The position numbers and the translations under genes were made by a program. Below are positions 1-10,990 of a stretch of 64,000 nucleotides of DNA, in pieces. This DNA comes from Fistulifera solaris (lineage: Eukaryota > Bacillariophyta > Bacillariophyceae > Naviculales > Stauroneidaceae). The stretch spans positions 496,001-560,000 of the forward strand of contig AP026124.1 in the NCBI GenBank assembly GCA_030295235.1, in the 5' to 3' direction. Numbering within the stretch: the stretch's first letter is position 1; every line of letters starts with the position of its first letter. Under the pieces are notes generated by a model, which ran no database searches, was not told where the DNA came from, and was given only the letters and a program-made list of their open reading frames with translations.

Positions 1-432
1 CATCAACGCCTGTGTTATAAGTTGAATAGGCCGCGGAAACGATCCGTCAAACACGGCAACTTTCCTCTTCGAGTGATGTAAATTGTGCCAGTGTCCATGC
101 TTCTGGTTTTTTGTCGTGGCAGCCACGGGGAGTTTTTCAAGCCACTGCCACAAATCGTTGCAGAAATGGAATGGCAAGAAGGACTCTTTGTAGAAAATAC
201 TACCGGGGTTTTGGCTCGAAACACAATCTGAGAGTCGATTCAATTCAGGAACCTTTAAGGTGTAAAATTCTCCACTCCACTCTGGGAGTTCTTTGGAAGT
301 AGGGCGTCCATCTCTTGGGGAACTCGGTGGTGAGTTATTTTTGGCAATGCTTTCTCGGTTTCTTTGTCGAGCTTTGCGCTTCTCGTCGAGGTAAAGTTTT
401 CTATAGTCAATCGCATCTTCTGTCGGTGCCAT
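1..432 (-). CDS. Unknown protein, N-terminal part (possible AlkB-like)
   Basis: An open frame starts at the ATG at 432 and runs leftward off the window, giving 144 residues without a stop. An in-frame TAA lies just upstream of the ATG (478-480). The first 60 residues are charged and proline/serine-rich. A folded-looking part follows, with the motifs GSIFYKESFLPFHFC and, near the edge, KVAVFDGSFPRPIQLI. The pattern 'phenylalanine-tyrosine, FLP, W...L, then a proline-rich helix' is reminiscent of the start of AlkB-type (ALKBH6-like) 2-oxoglutarate dioxygenases, but the catalytic HxD...H part would lie outside the window. I therefore treat the family as unproven. It is transcribed away from the PhoD-like gene's 3' end, across about 0.7 kb of non-coding DNA. 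Confidence 0.6.
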   Translation of the reverse strand, partial: MAPTEDAIDYRKLYLDEKRKARQRNRESIAKNNSPPSSPRDGRPTSKELPEWSGEFYTLKVPELNRLSDCVSSQNPGSIFYKESFLPFHFCNDLWQWLEKLPVAATTKNQKHGHWHNLHHSKRKVAVFDGSFPRPIQLITQALM

Positions 433-623
433 AACAGTAAGCTTGCTCCTAAATGGTAGCAGTTTGATAAAGAGCACTTATTGTGCTTTATCGATGTGTT
501 TGGCTCACAAAACATGGCTTATTGCCACGAAGATGATTGATGCACACTGCGAGCTCGGATTTGCTGTTCAATCAAAATCACAATTGAAAGTATTTCCGTC
601 TGTTTTGAAATGTTTGTGAGTCT

Positions 624-645
624 GTGACTTACATGCAGTCGTGGC
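624..645 (+). repeat. Diverged hairpin element copy
   Basis: The right half GCAGTCGTGGCG is intact and the left half is altered (GTGACTTA). It matches the unit found in the 221-bp array near 9.1-10.1 kb. Confidence 0.5.
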
Positions 646-721
646 GAAGTGTCGCCAATCTCCCTTCATTTATTATAGCAAGAAAATTGTCTACGTAGTA
701 CGGAGTAGAAAATTATCGATT

Positions 722-743
722 CATGTCTGAAATGCAGTCTTGG
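722..743 (+). repeat. Diverged hairpin element copy
   Basis: CATGTCTG, five bases, then CAGTCTTGG. It is followed about 15 bases later by CAACACTATTG, as in the 221-bp array units, so the similarity extends beyond the hairpin. Confidence 0.6.
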
Positions 744-1122
744 TAGCTGTGAGACAACACTATTGTTTTGCTTCGAGGCTCTTAACGACGCCCTCTTATT
801 ATACGGAGTACTATTTTTACTCCCCCCTGACTGTACTTTATTCTATTTATTGATCAGATAGTAAAGCTTGGAGCGGTGCATCGTGCATCGGATTTCAAAA
901 TTTCATTACAATCATTCAACGGGAGCATTAAAGCGACGAGGGATTATGACTAGCAACCCAGAAATCATTAATGGGGCAACAATTCACATCATAGATGTCA
1001 TTGGTTCCTTGTATAGGCGTCGCTTTGAAGAGATATAAAGTAGCGTTTTGCTTTTAATAGAGGGACACCATCTGCCGAGTGTACTCGGTGCTTCCATCGC
1101 TTGCAATAGTTAAAGCAAGCCT

Positions 1123-2464
1123 TTATCCCAGTGTTCTTCGCGAAGATACGAGACGTATGACCACAGCTACGAGTATTGTTATGAATGCCGTTTTTAACCA
1201 CGGCAGCAAATGACCATCCATTGTTGTGTGTATCGTCCGCAATTCATCTTCCGTCCAAGTAGGATGCGGAGTTTGTAGAGTTCGTTGCCCCGTACTTAGC
1301 ACAGTCTGACCATCCTGATTTCGCACCTTGATTTCTACCGTTGAATTATCCCAATCGATGTGAATGACTCCATAGTTGATGCCAATGTAATAGCTGGAAA
1401 CGGTGTGAGTGGAGTATCAAGCCATAGCTCAGAACCATAAAAAACGCTTACTTTTTGATATTGTTGTGGCGATGACTGGAATACGTGTTCAAGAGAGGCT
1501 CACACAATCCTCCATAAAACGGAGAAGCGCAATCGTGGGTTAAACCCGAACTGGTCACCTCCAAAAACGAATCTTCTTTCATCGCCATCGGGTCGAGAAC
1601 CTCTCCGTGATGCACATCACCCGAAAGAATATAAACCGCAGTCTTTTCTGACATCTGGGATATCAACCGAAACAAGCGGTCTCGTTCCGATGGAAAATGT
1701 CCCCAACCTTCCATCATAGGATTTGTGGATAAGACCTGAATGCTACTGACGATTAGTGTCAGTACACTACCCGATGCCTCGGTTTCTTGCTCAAGCCACT
1801 GCCATTGTTCCTCACCCAATAAAGTGGACTGTGACGGACACAGGCTGGGAAAGAAAGCAGCCGCGAACCACCGCGAAAGACAAGCAAACCCCGACCCCAA
1901 AGGTACTTTCATGGCGACGGAAGGAATACAATGCTGTTCCCGGTGCCAGCGAGTATCTAGAAATAGGACTTTGACCTTTCGAGGTGCACTGCCGACCGTA
2001 AGACTCGAGTAAACGCCATCTCTGTTCTTCATGATTCGGTGGCCCAAAAACTCCCAAAACAAGTCGGCTCGCTCTCTTCGATTCGGTAGTTCTCGCCCCG
2101 CATCGTTGCCTCCATAATCATGATCGTCCCAAGTACCGTAAATACCGAGAGGAGGATGAAAATCTGAGTAGCCCAGCGTAGCGTTTGTTTTCATTTGTTT
2201 GTATTCATACTGCAGCGCGTCGAGTGATGCTTCGGAACGTCCTTTGGTATAAACCGAATCCCCGGTCCAAAAGAAAATTTGTGGTTCCTCTGCCCGGATA
2301 CTAGACCATGTTTTCTGAGCATTTGCGGCATATTTTCGATTGTGACACGAACCAAAGGCTGCTTTCGTAAGAGTGATGTTAGGGAATTCGAAATCGGCGG
2401 CATGTGCTGTTGAGACGCGCGATAGAGCAATCGCAAAAATTATTATGCACCGTAAACGTTTCAT
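1123..2464 (-). CDS. PhoD-like metallophosphatase / alkaline phosphatase D
   Basis: Two exons (2464-1452 and 1393-1123) join across a 58-base GTAAGC...CAG intron to give 427 residues. PhoD enzymes release phosphate from esters with a Ca/Fe centre, usually outside the cell. Seen: an N-terminal hydrophobic signal (residues 4-22, ending AHA), the metal-site motifs GSCHN (about 38), TGDSVY (about 67) and GTWDDHDYGGND (about 110-121), a late SGDVHHGE motif, and after the splice the typical NYGVIHIDW strand. A C-terminal hydrophobic helix (LKTAFITILVAVVI) suggests a membrane anchor, so the enzyme is probably at the cell surface or in the secretory path. It is divergent from the Puf gene, with about 300 bases between the two starts. 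PhoD-type enzymes are often phosphate-starvation induced; nothing in the sequence shows that here. Confidence 0.85.
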
Positions 2465-2769
2465 GGTAAAGCAAAGTGACGGTCCTGCATGGAGAAGTTA
2501 ATTATAAAACATCGACGAAATTATTACCATGGTTATGGACGACAACAAAGAGATGCAACTGTAAAAAATGGGGCATCTGCATCTTCAGGTTTCATACGTT
2601 TTACTCGTGACCCAATACGATACGAGACTGCATTCAAAGCCAACCAATTTTTTTGCATGTTCTTTTCAATTTTTTCATGCTATGTATGATGTTCTATTCT
2701 GACGAGTTTCTATCGTACGTTCCTGCTACGTAACCCCTTCCTTCCTTAGATACCACAGATTGCTGCACC

Positions 2770-4462
2770 ATGGTTTCTAATTCATCCCCAAAGGCGTCCG
2801 CAAAGACGTCAACGAAGCGGCCCGCACAAGGCAAACCGAACGCATCGAACAAAAAGGCAAAGACCACAACCACGGCACCTCCTCGTCAGCGCCGCCACGC
2901 GGATGTTGTGGAAGAAGCCAAAGTTCTGTGGAACAAATTGCGTGTGAAAACAAACACACCCAAGCAGACGCGGGAACTTCTCGATCAACTCATTCCTTTG
3001 ATCCAGAACAAGGCCTGTCAGATTGCTTTGCAACATGATGCCAGCCGTGTCGTGCAAGCCGTATTTCAGTTTGGTAGTCCCGAAGAGCGAGCTTCGTTAC
3101 TCAAAGAATTACTAGAGGACGGCACTACATTCCTGGAATTATGCAAAAGCCAATATGCTCACTTCTTAGTTTTGAAGGTCATCAAATACTGTCACAAGGA
3201 ACATGCCGAACAAATTCTCAAGGCGTTTCGCGGACACATGTCGAAATTGGCGGTACATGCGGTGGGAGCGCGGGTGTTGGAATCGTTGTTTACCACATTT
3301 ACGTCAAAACAGACGGCTTTTTTTGAAGCAAGAGTTTTACGGTCCCCACGTTACGATCTTTGCCTCTGAACAGTCGGCCTTGGAGGAGGCGCCAACACTA
3401 CGAAAAAACATTGAGAAACTTCCCGAGAAAAAGGACAAAACCATTGCAGCTATTGGGAGCTTGGTGAATAAAGGAGCAAAGAAGATGCTGTGCGGATTAA
3501 CATTCTTTCAAGAACTGATGTTCGAGTATCTATCGGAGGTGGATCCGAAGGAGATTCGTGCATTTGCTGCCACAGCTGAAATAGTCCATTTAACCTCCAG
3601 TCGACCTGGGGCACAAGCGGGGGCTTTACTCGTTTCGTATGGAACTGCCAAAGATCGAAAGCGAATGTTAAAGAGTCTCAAAGGGTTTACTCGGTCGGCA
3701 CTGTTGCATCCCGATGCCTACTTGATGATTATTCGTCTGGTGGAACTCACCGACGACACCGTTTCCGTACAGAAGAACCTTCTCAATGAGCTAGTAACTG
3801 CCCCTCCCGAATCGGAAAACCAAGACTCACCTCTGCTAGAGTTGGCTGTCGGGATCAACTCTAGCAAATTGTTTCGGATGCTTCTTGCCCCAGAAAGCCG
3901 CCAGAAGTTGTTTGATCCTTTTGAACACTCCGTTTTGTTTGAAAATCCGAAAATAAAAGAAGACGGTGAGGACGTGCCGACTTGTAAGAAAGAAGCTTCT
4001 CTTCGAAGACAAGAGTTGCTGAAATTCTTGCGGGAGCCTTTGGAGCAGCTTTGTACGAAACACGCTTTGGCTTTGATGAATTCGCAACCTGGATCATATG
4101 TTTTAAGGGATGTCTACGCGGCGTTCCGTTCCAACGAAGTTGCCAAAGCTGCAGTAGAGGTATGCCGTCAGGAGAGCTCAATTCTGGATGATTTTTACGG
4201 TCATTTGTCTATCAAAAATATAATCTTGTCGGATCTGGGCGACTCCGAAGCTCTATTTTCGACAATGTTCATTGAAGCCTTTTCGGATGATCTTATCAAG
4301 GTCTGCGAGACGAACCGAGGGGCTTTTATTGTGGAGGCTCTATGTAAAGTACCCACCATTCAGACACTTGTGAAGAAGAAAATCGACAAGAAGAAAATCC
4401 AACAGAAACTGCAAGGTAAAGGCTCAATAGCTGGGTTCAAAGCTCTCCTAGCAGTGCTTTAA
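2770..4462 (+). CDS. PUM3/PUF6-like Puf-repeat nucleolar protein (frame shifted once)
   Basis: The start CACCATGG at 2770 has a good context. The first 50 residues are lysine/threonine-rich and probably nucleolar-targeting. Then come Puf/HEAT-like helices with DASRVVQAVFQFGS, SQYAHFLVLKVIKYC and VGARVLESLF, followed by FYGPH and the CPL-type C-terminal half (SRPGAQAGALLVSYGTAKDRK). This order matches the PUM3/PUF6 family, which binds RNA and acts in 60S ribosome assembly. The reading frame changes at a run of seven T (3318-3324). Reading six T joins TAF to LKQEFYGPHVT and gives one protein of about 563 residues, slightly shorter than the yeast and human members. Both halves are well conserved, so a sequence error or strain indel is more likely than decay. 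The gene is convergent with none; the next gene lies 335 bases downstream. Confidence 0.85.
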
Positions 4463-4797
4463 TTGATTAATCTAGGTTCTAGGTTAAGTGTGTAACATCA
4501 GTGGGATATTATAGGGGTTAGGCGGAAAGCCATACTCAAGCTAGGTGCGAGAGATTTCATAGCATGGCTTGGTGGTAAGACGGCGGACCTACAGACGGTA
4601 CTACCCATAACCTTAATTTGCGCGACAACAGAGCGAGATTGAAGTTCAAGATGAAATTTATTCCACGCGAAATAAGCGAACGACGGAACGTTCGACCCAC
4701 CACGGTTGATTTCGTTTTCTTTGAGAAAAAATAAGAAAAAGATTTCACAAGGTGAACAATTACAACCCACAAGAGCGATACAGAATAACAGAAGAAA
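4463..4797. other. Intergenic, nothing recognised
   Basis: This is the 3' flank of the Puf gene and the promoter of heme oxygenase. Antisense open frames here do not resemble any protein I know. Confidence 0.5.
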
Positions 4798-5655
4798 ATG
4801 AATCGAACAAGATCGCTGACATTCTTTGCGGCCTTTGCTGCAGCGCTTTCGTCCTCGATGGCTTTCTTGCCTTCGACAAACTCCAATCGAATGCAGGTAC
4901 AGCTGCTGCACTCATCGTCTACCTCTTCCACCACCTCCTTTATCGAAAATGAGCTCCGAGGAGCAGCAATGAGACTTCATACTCGACAACAGGCACCAAA
5001 AGAAGGGCAGGCTCCGGCGAAAAAGATGGAACCGTACACACCCACCAGAGCCGATTATTTGCAATTTCTCATTGATTCCCAGCATGTGTACAAAGCATTT
5101 GAAAGTTTTGTCAACGAAAGACCAGAACTCGAAGCATTTCGTAACACGGGTTTGGAACGAGTTGCTCCGTTGGAGACGGACATTACCTTTATGTGTAATG
5201 AATATGGCCTGACGCGGACCGAAGTTGGTCAACCCGGATTAAAATACGCTGAAATGATCCGAGGAATTCAATCGATCCCAGAATTCATGTGTCACTATTA
5301 CAACTTTTACTTTGCACACACTGCAGGAGGAAGAATGATCGGAAAGCAAATGAGCGCCCTCCTTCTCGACAAGAAGACACTCGAATTCTACAAGGTACTT
5401 ACGTCGATTGTTATTGTTGTTGCAATCTGCTTCCGGTGAACTACATCTGATTTAATTTTTTCTAACTTCAACCTCTCCTTTTAGTGGGATGGAGACTTGA
5501 ATCAAATCAAAGCGCGCGTGAAGGAAAGTATTGAAAACATGGCTGCGCATTGGTCAGAAAAAGAAAAGCAAGAATGTGTCGATGCTACAGCGGCTGCATT
5601 CCAAGGAGGGGGCGGGGTCAACTCCCATCTTTCAGGGGGACAGTCGCCGCATTAG
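4798..5655 (+). CDS. Heme oxygenase, plastid-targeted
   Basis: Exons 4798-5394 and 5485-5655 join in phase 0 across a 90-base GTACTT...TTTTAG intron, giving 255 residues. Heme oxygenase opens heme to biliverdin, CO and iron, here probably in the plastid with ferredoxin, for bilin chromophores and iron recycling. Seen: a signal peptide (residues 1-22) ending SMA|FLPS, the diatom plastid-import type; then the plant/algal HO1 body with FLIDSQHVYKAFE, TGLERV, and the distal-helix signature HTAGGRMIGKQMS (about residue 176-188). The second exon starts WDGDLNQIK and carries the C-terminal ENMAAHWSEKEKQECVD segment, which is where plant-type HO1 has its last conserved helix. The protein ends with a short glycine-rich tail. 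Start chosen because the ATG opens directly into the signal peptide. Confidence 0.92.
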
Positions 5656-6116
5656 ATATTTATTTCGTACGTGCCGCATTGGTTAGCATATTCAATATCA
5701 TTACAGCATTCGAGAAAAGAGCTACCAGGTACTTGTTCTATTCTAGATTTTTTATTATTGCTTCATAAGTCGTTGCTAGTACTATGCTTTTCTACTCGAT
5801 CTAGATGAGTGTTTTATTTGGTTGATCTTGGCTACAGCAGCGGCAGAGAGATGACAAAGACACCTCCAACTTTGTGAGTTGTGATTGTGACGTCAGTCCT
5901 ACCTTTTGGGTCGACCTGCTACCTGCTGTTTCTCTTAGTGTAAATGAGATACTGTAACGACATCCGTGATGAACAGTATCGATACGAGCAAAGTGACGCA
6001 ATGGTGACGAAGCACGGTCGCTTTTGGGTCGGACAAATCAAACGGCACACACCTTGGCACACACCACCAGCGACGCTGCGTGCTGTAGCCCGATGCATTA
6101 CAGTTGCAACGTGACC
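5656..6116. other. Intergenic, nothing recognised
   Basis: 3' flank of heme oxygenase and promoter of the ATP synthase gamma gene; only short open frames without family resemblance. Confidence 0.5.
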
Positions 6117-7356
6117 ATGGCGCCTCTTAGCAAATTCATCGCGACGCGAGTGTCGCCCCGCGTCTTTGGATTGTAAGTTAGTTGATATTGTTTTGCGCGA
6201 CGTAAAGACTTGGCGGATTTGAATACGGAAAACGCCGACCTCTTTTAGATCGAGACCAATTGGTGCCGATCATCCGCTACTCGAAAAATCCTTCGCTTTG
6301 CATTATGATCGTCAACAACAATGTTGATGTTACAAGCATCTCAAAATTTTCGTTCTTGTTTCGCAGGTTAGCGCAACAGTCACGTGGTATGGCTACGGAA
6401 AAGCAAAGTAAGTGTCGATTAATTTATTTCGTACGAGGGGAGGAAGAGTAGAAGAACCCTTGCATCGGTGCTGTTTCAACGGATTTCTCATATAATTATA
6501 ATTATTATCACTCTTTCTCAGTTCTCAACCAGATCAATGCCACGAAGAATATCAAAAAGATCACCAGTTCCATGAAAATGGTGTCCGCAGCCAAGTTGAA
6601 GGGCGATGAGAACAGGCTTGCGGTGGCTGATCCGTTTAACGCTTGGACCTACAACTTGACGTCAGAACCCATGCTTCTCGAGGACGCAACCTTTGAGGGG
6701 CTACCGCAAAGGTACTCATCGTGCCTTTCACCACGGATAAAGGTCTTTGCGGTGGTGTGAACTCTTTCATCTCTCGTGGTGTTAGAGACATGATCAAGAA
6801 AATCAAGGAAGACGGCAAAGATGCCGATGTCGTTGTTGTCGGAGACAAGGGCCGATCGCAGATGAATCGTTCGGTGGGTCAGCACATTACCCGCTCCTTG
6901 ACGGAAGTGCTTTCTCCAGGAACGTTTGGACTAGCATCTTGCTTGGCACAGGAGATCATCGCCGCTGGATATGAAGATTATGATGCTGTTGTGCTGGTAT
7001 ACAACTCATACGTCAACGCTGCTGTATACAAGCAGATGTACAAGGTCATCAAAAAGTTGAAAACTGAAGCGGAAGGCGGAGAAGAAATGTTGATGGGTGA
7101 ATATGAATTCGATGCCGATAAGGAGGAATTTGTTTCGGACTTGAATGAGTTTGTGCTTGCGTCGCAGATCTTCCATTCTTTCATGGACGGAGCCGCTGCC
7201 GAGCAATCTTCTCGAATGACTGCCATGGAGAACGCCTCAAAGAATGCTGGAGAGTTGATTGATAAGTTGACCTTACGATACAATCGAGCCCGTCAGGCTC
7301 GTATTACCACCGAGCTCATTGAGATTATTTCTGGAGCTTCTGCTCTTGAAGGCTAG
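6117..7356 (+). CDS. ATP5C1: Mitochondrial F1F0 ATP synthase gamma subunit (frame shifted once)
   Basis: Three exons: 6117-6172, 6367-6407 and 6522-7356, with GTAAGT donors and CAG acceptors. Gamma is the rotating shaft of F1 that couples proton flow to ATP synthesis. The N-terminus (MAPLSKFIATRVSPRVFGLLAQ) is an arginine-rich mitochondrial presequence. It is followed by ILNQINATKNIKKITSSMKMVSAAK, the conserved first gamma helix, then LIVPFTTDKGLCGGVN and at the C-terminus the helix ASKNAGELIDKLTL / YNRARQARITTELIEIISGA. The frame slips at a GGGG run (6697-6700): one added G joins DATFEG to ATAKVLIVPFTTDKG and gives 310 residues, the usual length. The plastid gamma has an extra regulatory insert, not seen here. 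Since the subunit is essential, the slip is probably not real decay. Confidence 0.92.
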
Positions 7357-7934
7357 AGTACCGGTAGCTTAACAATCGTGTAATGCCAAAATTACCCTTT
7401 TTCTTTCTCTTCTTCTTGTAATCCATTTATAGAAAGCATAAGAACCGACAGAGGAGCTGACCAATTTCATCACTCACTAGAGCCTTAATAAAAAGCTGAT
7501 GACAAAATAAGTACTGAACTACAATGGGCAAAACTATAGAAATTGGGTCTTAATTGCTCCGTCAAAGGGATGTATGTTGATTGATGATAGAAGTCTGCCA
7601 CCACCGTTTCCAAAATGATGTCAAAGTGATGCGCATATTAAAAGCCTCCTTTCTAAGGAACATAAGTCCACCGCGAACCACGATACGTCTTATACATCAT
7701 TAAGTGAAGGGCAATTGGTTTTATTTTTTCACAAAACACTGAACCACTTCCTTGTGCTTGGACGTTTACGAGACGCAAGCGTAGGTATGATCAGACCATT
7801 GGCTGCGTATTCATGAGAGGAACGCTAGTCGAAATCTGGAAGTGGAAGAATGTGCGCGAACCAATCCATCCGTATCCACGGGCGAGAAGTAAATTGAAGC
7901 AATGAGCCTGGTTGTCAAAACTTTTGGTGATCAC
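7357..7934. other. Intergenic between convergent genes, nothing recognised
   Basis: Shared 3' region of the ATP synthase gamma gene and the RPAIN-like gene; no open frame or repeat of note. Confidence 0.5.
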
Positions 7935-8906
7935 TTAAAGAATCAGCATCCTTGTTTCGCAAGGAATGCAAATAGCAAACAGGTGCATCGCTTCATTGGG
8001 TGGACACGGTCCCATTTGAAAAGATAGTTGTTGCGAGCAATAAACAGCGTGTTGCTCGTAAGCTTCTTGCAGGCGGCCTTTGAAACTCAGTAGTGTCAAA
8101 CCAAGCTGATTGGGTATGTTCAAGTCGCACGATGAGTCCATCGTGTTAGGGCATACGATTGCGCCAAATGGTTCTTGTCTCAAAAATGTATCCGTACAAA
8201 GAGGGCACAGAACTCCGTCATCGAGATCAGATCCATCTATATCTGCATGCTGTTGATATTCTAATATTCTCTCTTCCAACTCACGCTCTTCAACGTCCGC
8301 TAATGCAAGCATCTGTTCATAGTCGTCTAAATCAGCGACATCCATTTCCATTTCAAGCTCAGCCAGTAACTCGAATAATTCTTCCTCGCTTATAAAGTGA
8401 TGTGCTGCTGGGGGCAAAGAATCTGTCGACACCATTGGTGAGGTTTCGGGGTCCTCTCCTATCATGATCGCCCTTATGTTCTCTGTATGCGTGAGACGTG
8501 GCTGTTTGTGATCGATGCATGGGGAGTCGACAATTACACCAAGATCCATCATTTCCTCTTCTAATATCTTGCGCACAGCGGACATACCCGAAGAGCTTGT
8601 GAGCACCCCGTTCGGTGACTTCTTTTTCCCTTTTAATCGAGCGAGGCATCCTTGCCGCAGCTTTTCCTTCCAGATTTTTGAGGAAACCGGCATTCGTTTC
8701 GAGTGCACCGATCCATTTTCTGATTTCGGAGGCATGACAATGCGCAAACTCTCAAGTATATCCACAGTGCAAATTTCTTTTTGAGCATGACGCAATTTGG
8801 CCGTCAAGTGTTTCTCGGCAAATTGACTTCGTTTTTGCAATGAGCATGATAAACAAAAAGTCGCGTGTGTGCGGTCGCCTAACTTTTTTCGAGCGGACCA
8901 TACCAT
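7935..8906 (-). CDS. RPA-interacting-protein-like zinc-finger protein
   Basis: Single exon, 323 residues from the first ATG. An internal ATG at 8735 (residue 58, MPPKSENG) may be the true start, because the conserved N-terminal block follows it directly: SSKIWKEKLRQGCLARLKGKK resembles the RIP N-terminal box. The middle is acidic and rich in E/L/D (EEELFELLAELEMEMD). The C-terminal third has the cysteine pattern CPLC, then CP and C, then a spaced H-x-x-x-C (EQHAVYC) and a final C-x2-C, as in the RPAIN zinc-binding domain. In animals this family carries replication protein A into the nucleus. I infer the same role here only from the domain order. It is convergent with the ATP synthase gene; upstream lies the 221-bp array. 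Confidence 0.65.
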   Translation of the reverse strand: MVWSARKKLGDRTHATFCLSCSLQKRSQFAEKHLTAKLRHAQKEICTVDILESLRIVMPPKSENGSVHSKRMPVSSKIWKEKLRQGCLARLKGKKKSPNGVLTSSSGMSAVRKILEEEMMDLGVIVDSPCIDHKQPRLTHTENIRAIMIGEDPETSPMVSTDSLPPAAHHFISEEELFELLAELEMEMDVADLDDYEQMLALADVEERELEERILEYQQHADIDGSDLDDGVLCPLCTDTFLRQEPFGAIVCPNTMDSSCDLNIPNQLGLTLLSFKGRLQEAYEQHAVYCSQQLSFQMGPCPPNEAMHLFAICIPCETRMLIL

Positions 8907-9089
8907 GATGTTATGTTATGTTAGTTGGTGGACCCAATTGGAACGTCCGTCGTCAGGATTACATAGGAAATTATCGAACCGTAGCGACATTTTATCCAAA
9001 AGGTCTCTCGTTTCGACCAATCAGATGAGTAATTCTAACCGCTCTCTAGCCAAACAGATGGCTAGTTCCAATTGCATTTCACTTTTCAA

Positions 9090-10069
9090 AAAATATGTAT
9101 TCATGACTGAAGTGCAGTCGTGGCGAAAAACGGTCAACACTATTGTCTATAGTAAATACGCAGACAACGTTTCGCAAGGCTTTTCGACATACAAATATTA
9201 AGGCGTGTAGCGCAAACGCCGCCAAAGCCTATTTCACTGCAATAACGACAAATAATGGTGTCGAAAAAATCTGCTAAGCGATCTTCTTGTAGGCAGCATT
9301 GTCGCTCCCAAAAATATGTATTCATGACTGAAATGCAGTCGTGGCGAAAAACGGTCAACACTATTGTCTATAGTAAATACGCAGACAACGTTTCGCAAGG
9401 CTTTTCGACATACAAATATTAAGGCGTGTAGCGCAAACGCCGCCAAAGCCTATTTCACTGCAATAACGACAAATAATGGTGTCGAAAAAATCTGCTAAGC
9501 GATCTTCTTGTAGGCAGCATTGTCGCTCCCAAAAATATGTATTCATGACTGAAATGCAGTCGTGGCGAAAAACGGTCAACACTATTGTCTATAGTAAATA
9601 CGCAGACAACGTTTCGCAAGGCTTTTCGACATACAAATATTAAGGCGTGTAGCGCAAACGCCGCCAAAGCCTATTTCACTGCAATAACGACAAATAATGG
9701 TGTCGAAAAAATCTGCTAAGCGATCTTCTTGTAGGCAGCATTGTCGCTCCCAAAAATATGTATTCATGACTGAAGTGCAGTCGTGGCGAAAAACGGTCAA
9801 CACTATTGTCTATAGTAAATACGCAGACAACGTTTCGCAAGGCTTTTCGACATACAAATATTAAGGCGTGTAGCGCAAACGCCGCCAAAGCCTATTTCAC
9901 TGCAATAACGACAAATAATGGTGTCGAAAAAATCTGCTAAGCGATCTTCTTGTAGGCAGCATTGTCGCTCCCAAAAATATGTATTCATGACTGAAATGCA
10001 GTCGTGGCGAAAAACGGTCAACACTATTGTCTATAGTAAATACGCAGACAACGTTTCGCAAGGCTTTTC
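9090..10069. repeat. Tandem array, 221-bp unit, about 4.4 copies
   Basis: The unit begins AAAATATGTATTCATGACTG and repeats exactly every 221 bases (hairpin starts at 9102, 9323, 9544, 9765, 9986). Copies are almost identical; the one difference I noticed is A or G in the loop of the hairpin CATGACTGAA(A/G)TGCAGTCG. The last copy breaks off at GGCTTTTC, where unrelated sequence begins. 221 is not a multiple of three, and the repeated minus-strand frames are overlapping and unlike any protein, so the array is not coding. Confidence 0.95.
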
Positions 10070-10990
10070 AAGCTATTCATAAAAGGATGGGTTTGCTAAG
10101 TGACTATCGTCGTGGCAGAGCGTGATTTTTACCAGCTCAAACGGCGGCTTGATTTTTGGGCGTTGTGGGACATAGCTTTTCTGTAGTAGCTACAGATGCG
10201 AGACGAGTGGGAGATGGAGAATACGATGGGCGGATCTACCAACCCAACTTCAAGGTCTAACGCGGATCATTCAAGCCACGTCTATAAGATCTTGAAATAG
10301 CATGTCAACAGTATTCCCGGCGAAAGTTTTACTCTGGGACGCTCTGTGGACAATGATCCTGAAGTACAGCGCAAGCGATTCTGTTAACTCTTGGAAACCA
10401 AGCTGGATGGACATGGACCAGAGCCTGACTTTGAATCTGATTTCAAAGATGACTAGTGCAAGTTAAGGTGGTCAGGTCCTAGCTTTTTGGCATTGGTTGT
10501 CACGACAAGAGTGGTAATATGCGTAAAATATTTCACGATGATCGTATCATGTCTGGTCGTTCTGGTCACAGGAATGAGAGATATAATCACAGAGAGGAGG
10601 ATGAATATGACAACGAGTTCGACGACGAGTATTTGTGTGAAGTCAAAAGCACTGAAAACAACCCCACCATCGTAGCAGCATATAAGTACAACCATTGTTA
10701 GCAATCCGACTCACGCTATGGTCTTAGTGACTACATATAGTATCCCTTTCGCCTTCTTATTCATCCAAACATCCCAAGTCCACTTGGTTTGGTCACTCAC
10801 AGGCGATGTATTCATCTACTAGATTCTGAACCGTTTCTCAAACCATGGTTCTCTTCGATCATTTTCCAAGGACGCGTTCCTGTTTCTGATTCTATCGTAT
10901 TGTTTAAGTAATCGGTAAAGGGTGTCGGCCGGCGGTACCTGGTACATTCAACTATATTCTATTATCCTGCAGCACTATAATAAAGAGGTT
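10070..10990. other. Region without a clear gene, possibly decayed coding sequence
   Basis: Directly after the tandem array, a stretch (about 10300-10460) reads like coding sequence interrupted by stops. A 60-residue frame at 10519-10701 (+) is rich in D, E, N and R. Nothing matches a family I know. A palindromic GGTACCTGGTAC motif lies at about 10935. Confidence 0.35.

Larger units (their letters stand above)
433..1122. other. Intergenic region with two diverged hairpin elements
   Basis: I see no gene here. The stretch is AT-rich and holds two degenerate copies of the dispersed CATGACTG/CAGTCGTG element (about 624-645 and 722-743) and two copies of the short motif TACGGAGTA (near 700 and 802) that recurs in other gaps of this window. 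Confidence 0.6.

Noticed and set aside
4498-4934. Minus-strand frames of 125-137 residues before heme oxygenase
   Set aside because: They overlap the heme oxygenase presequence and have no recognisable content.
9140-10024. Repeated 70-73-residue minus-strand open frames
   Set aside because: They are the same frame recurring in each 221-bp unit, overlap each other, have no family resemblance, and the unit length is not a multiple of three.
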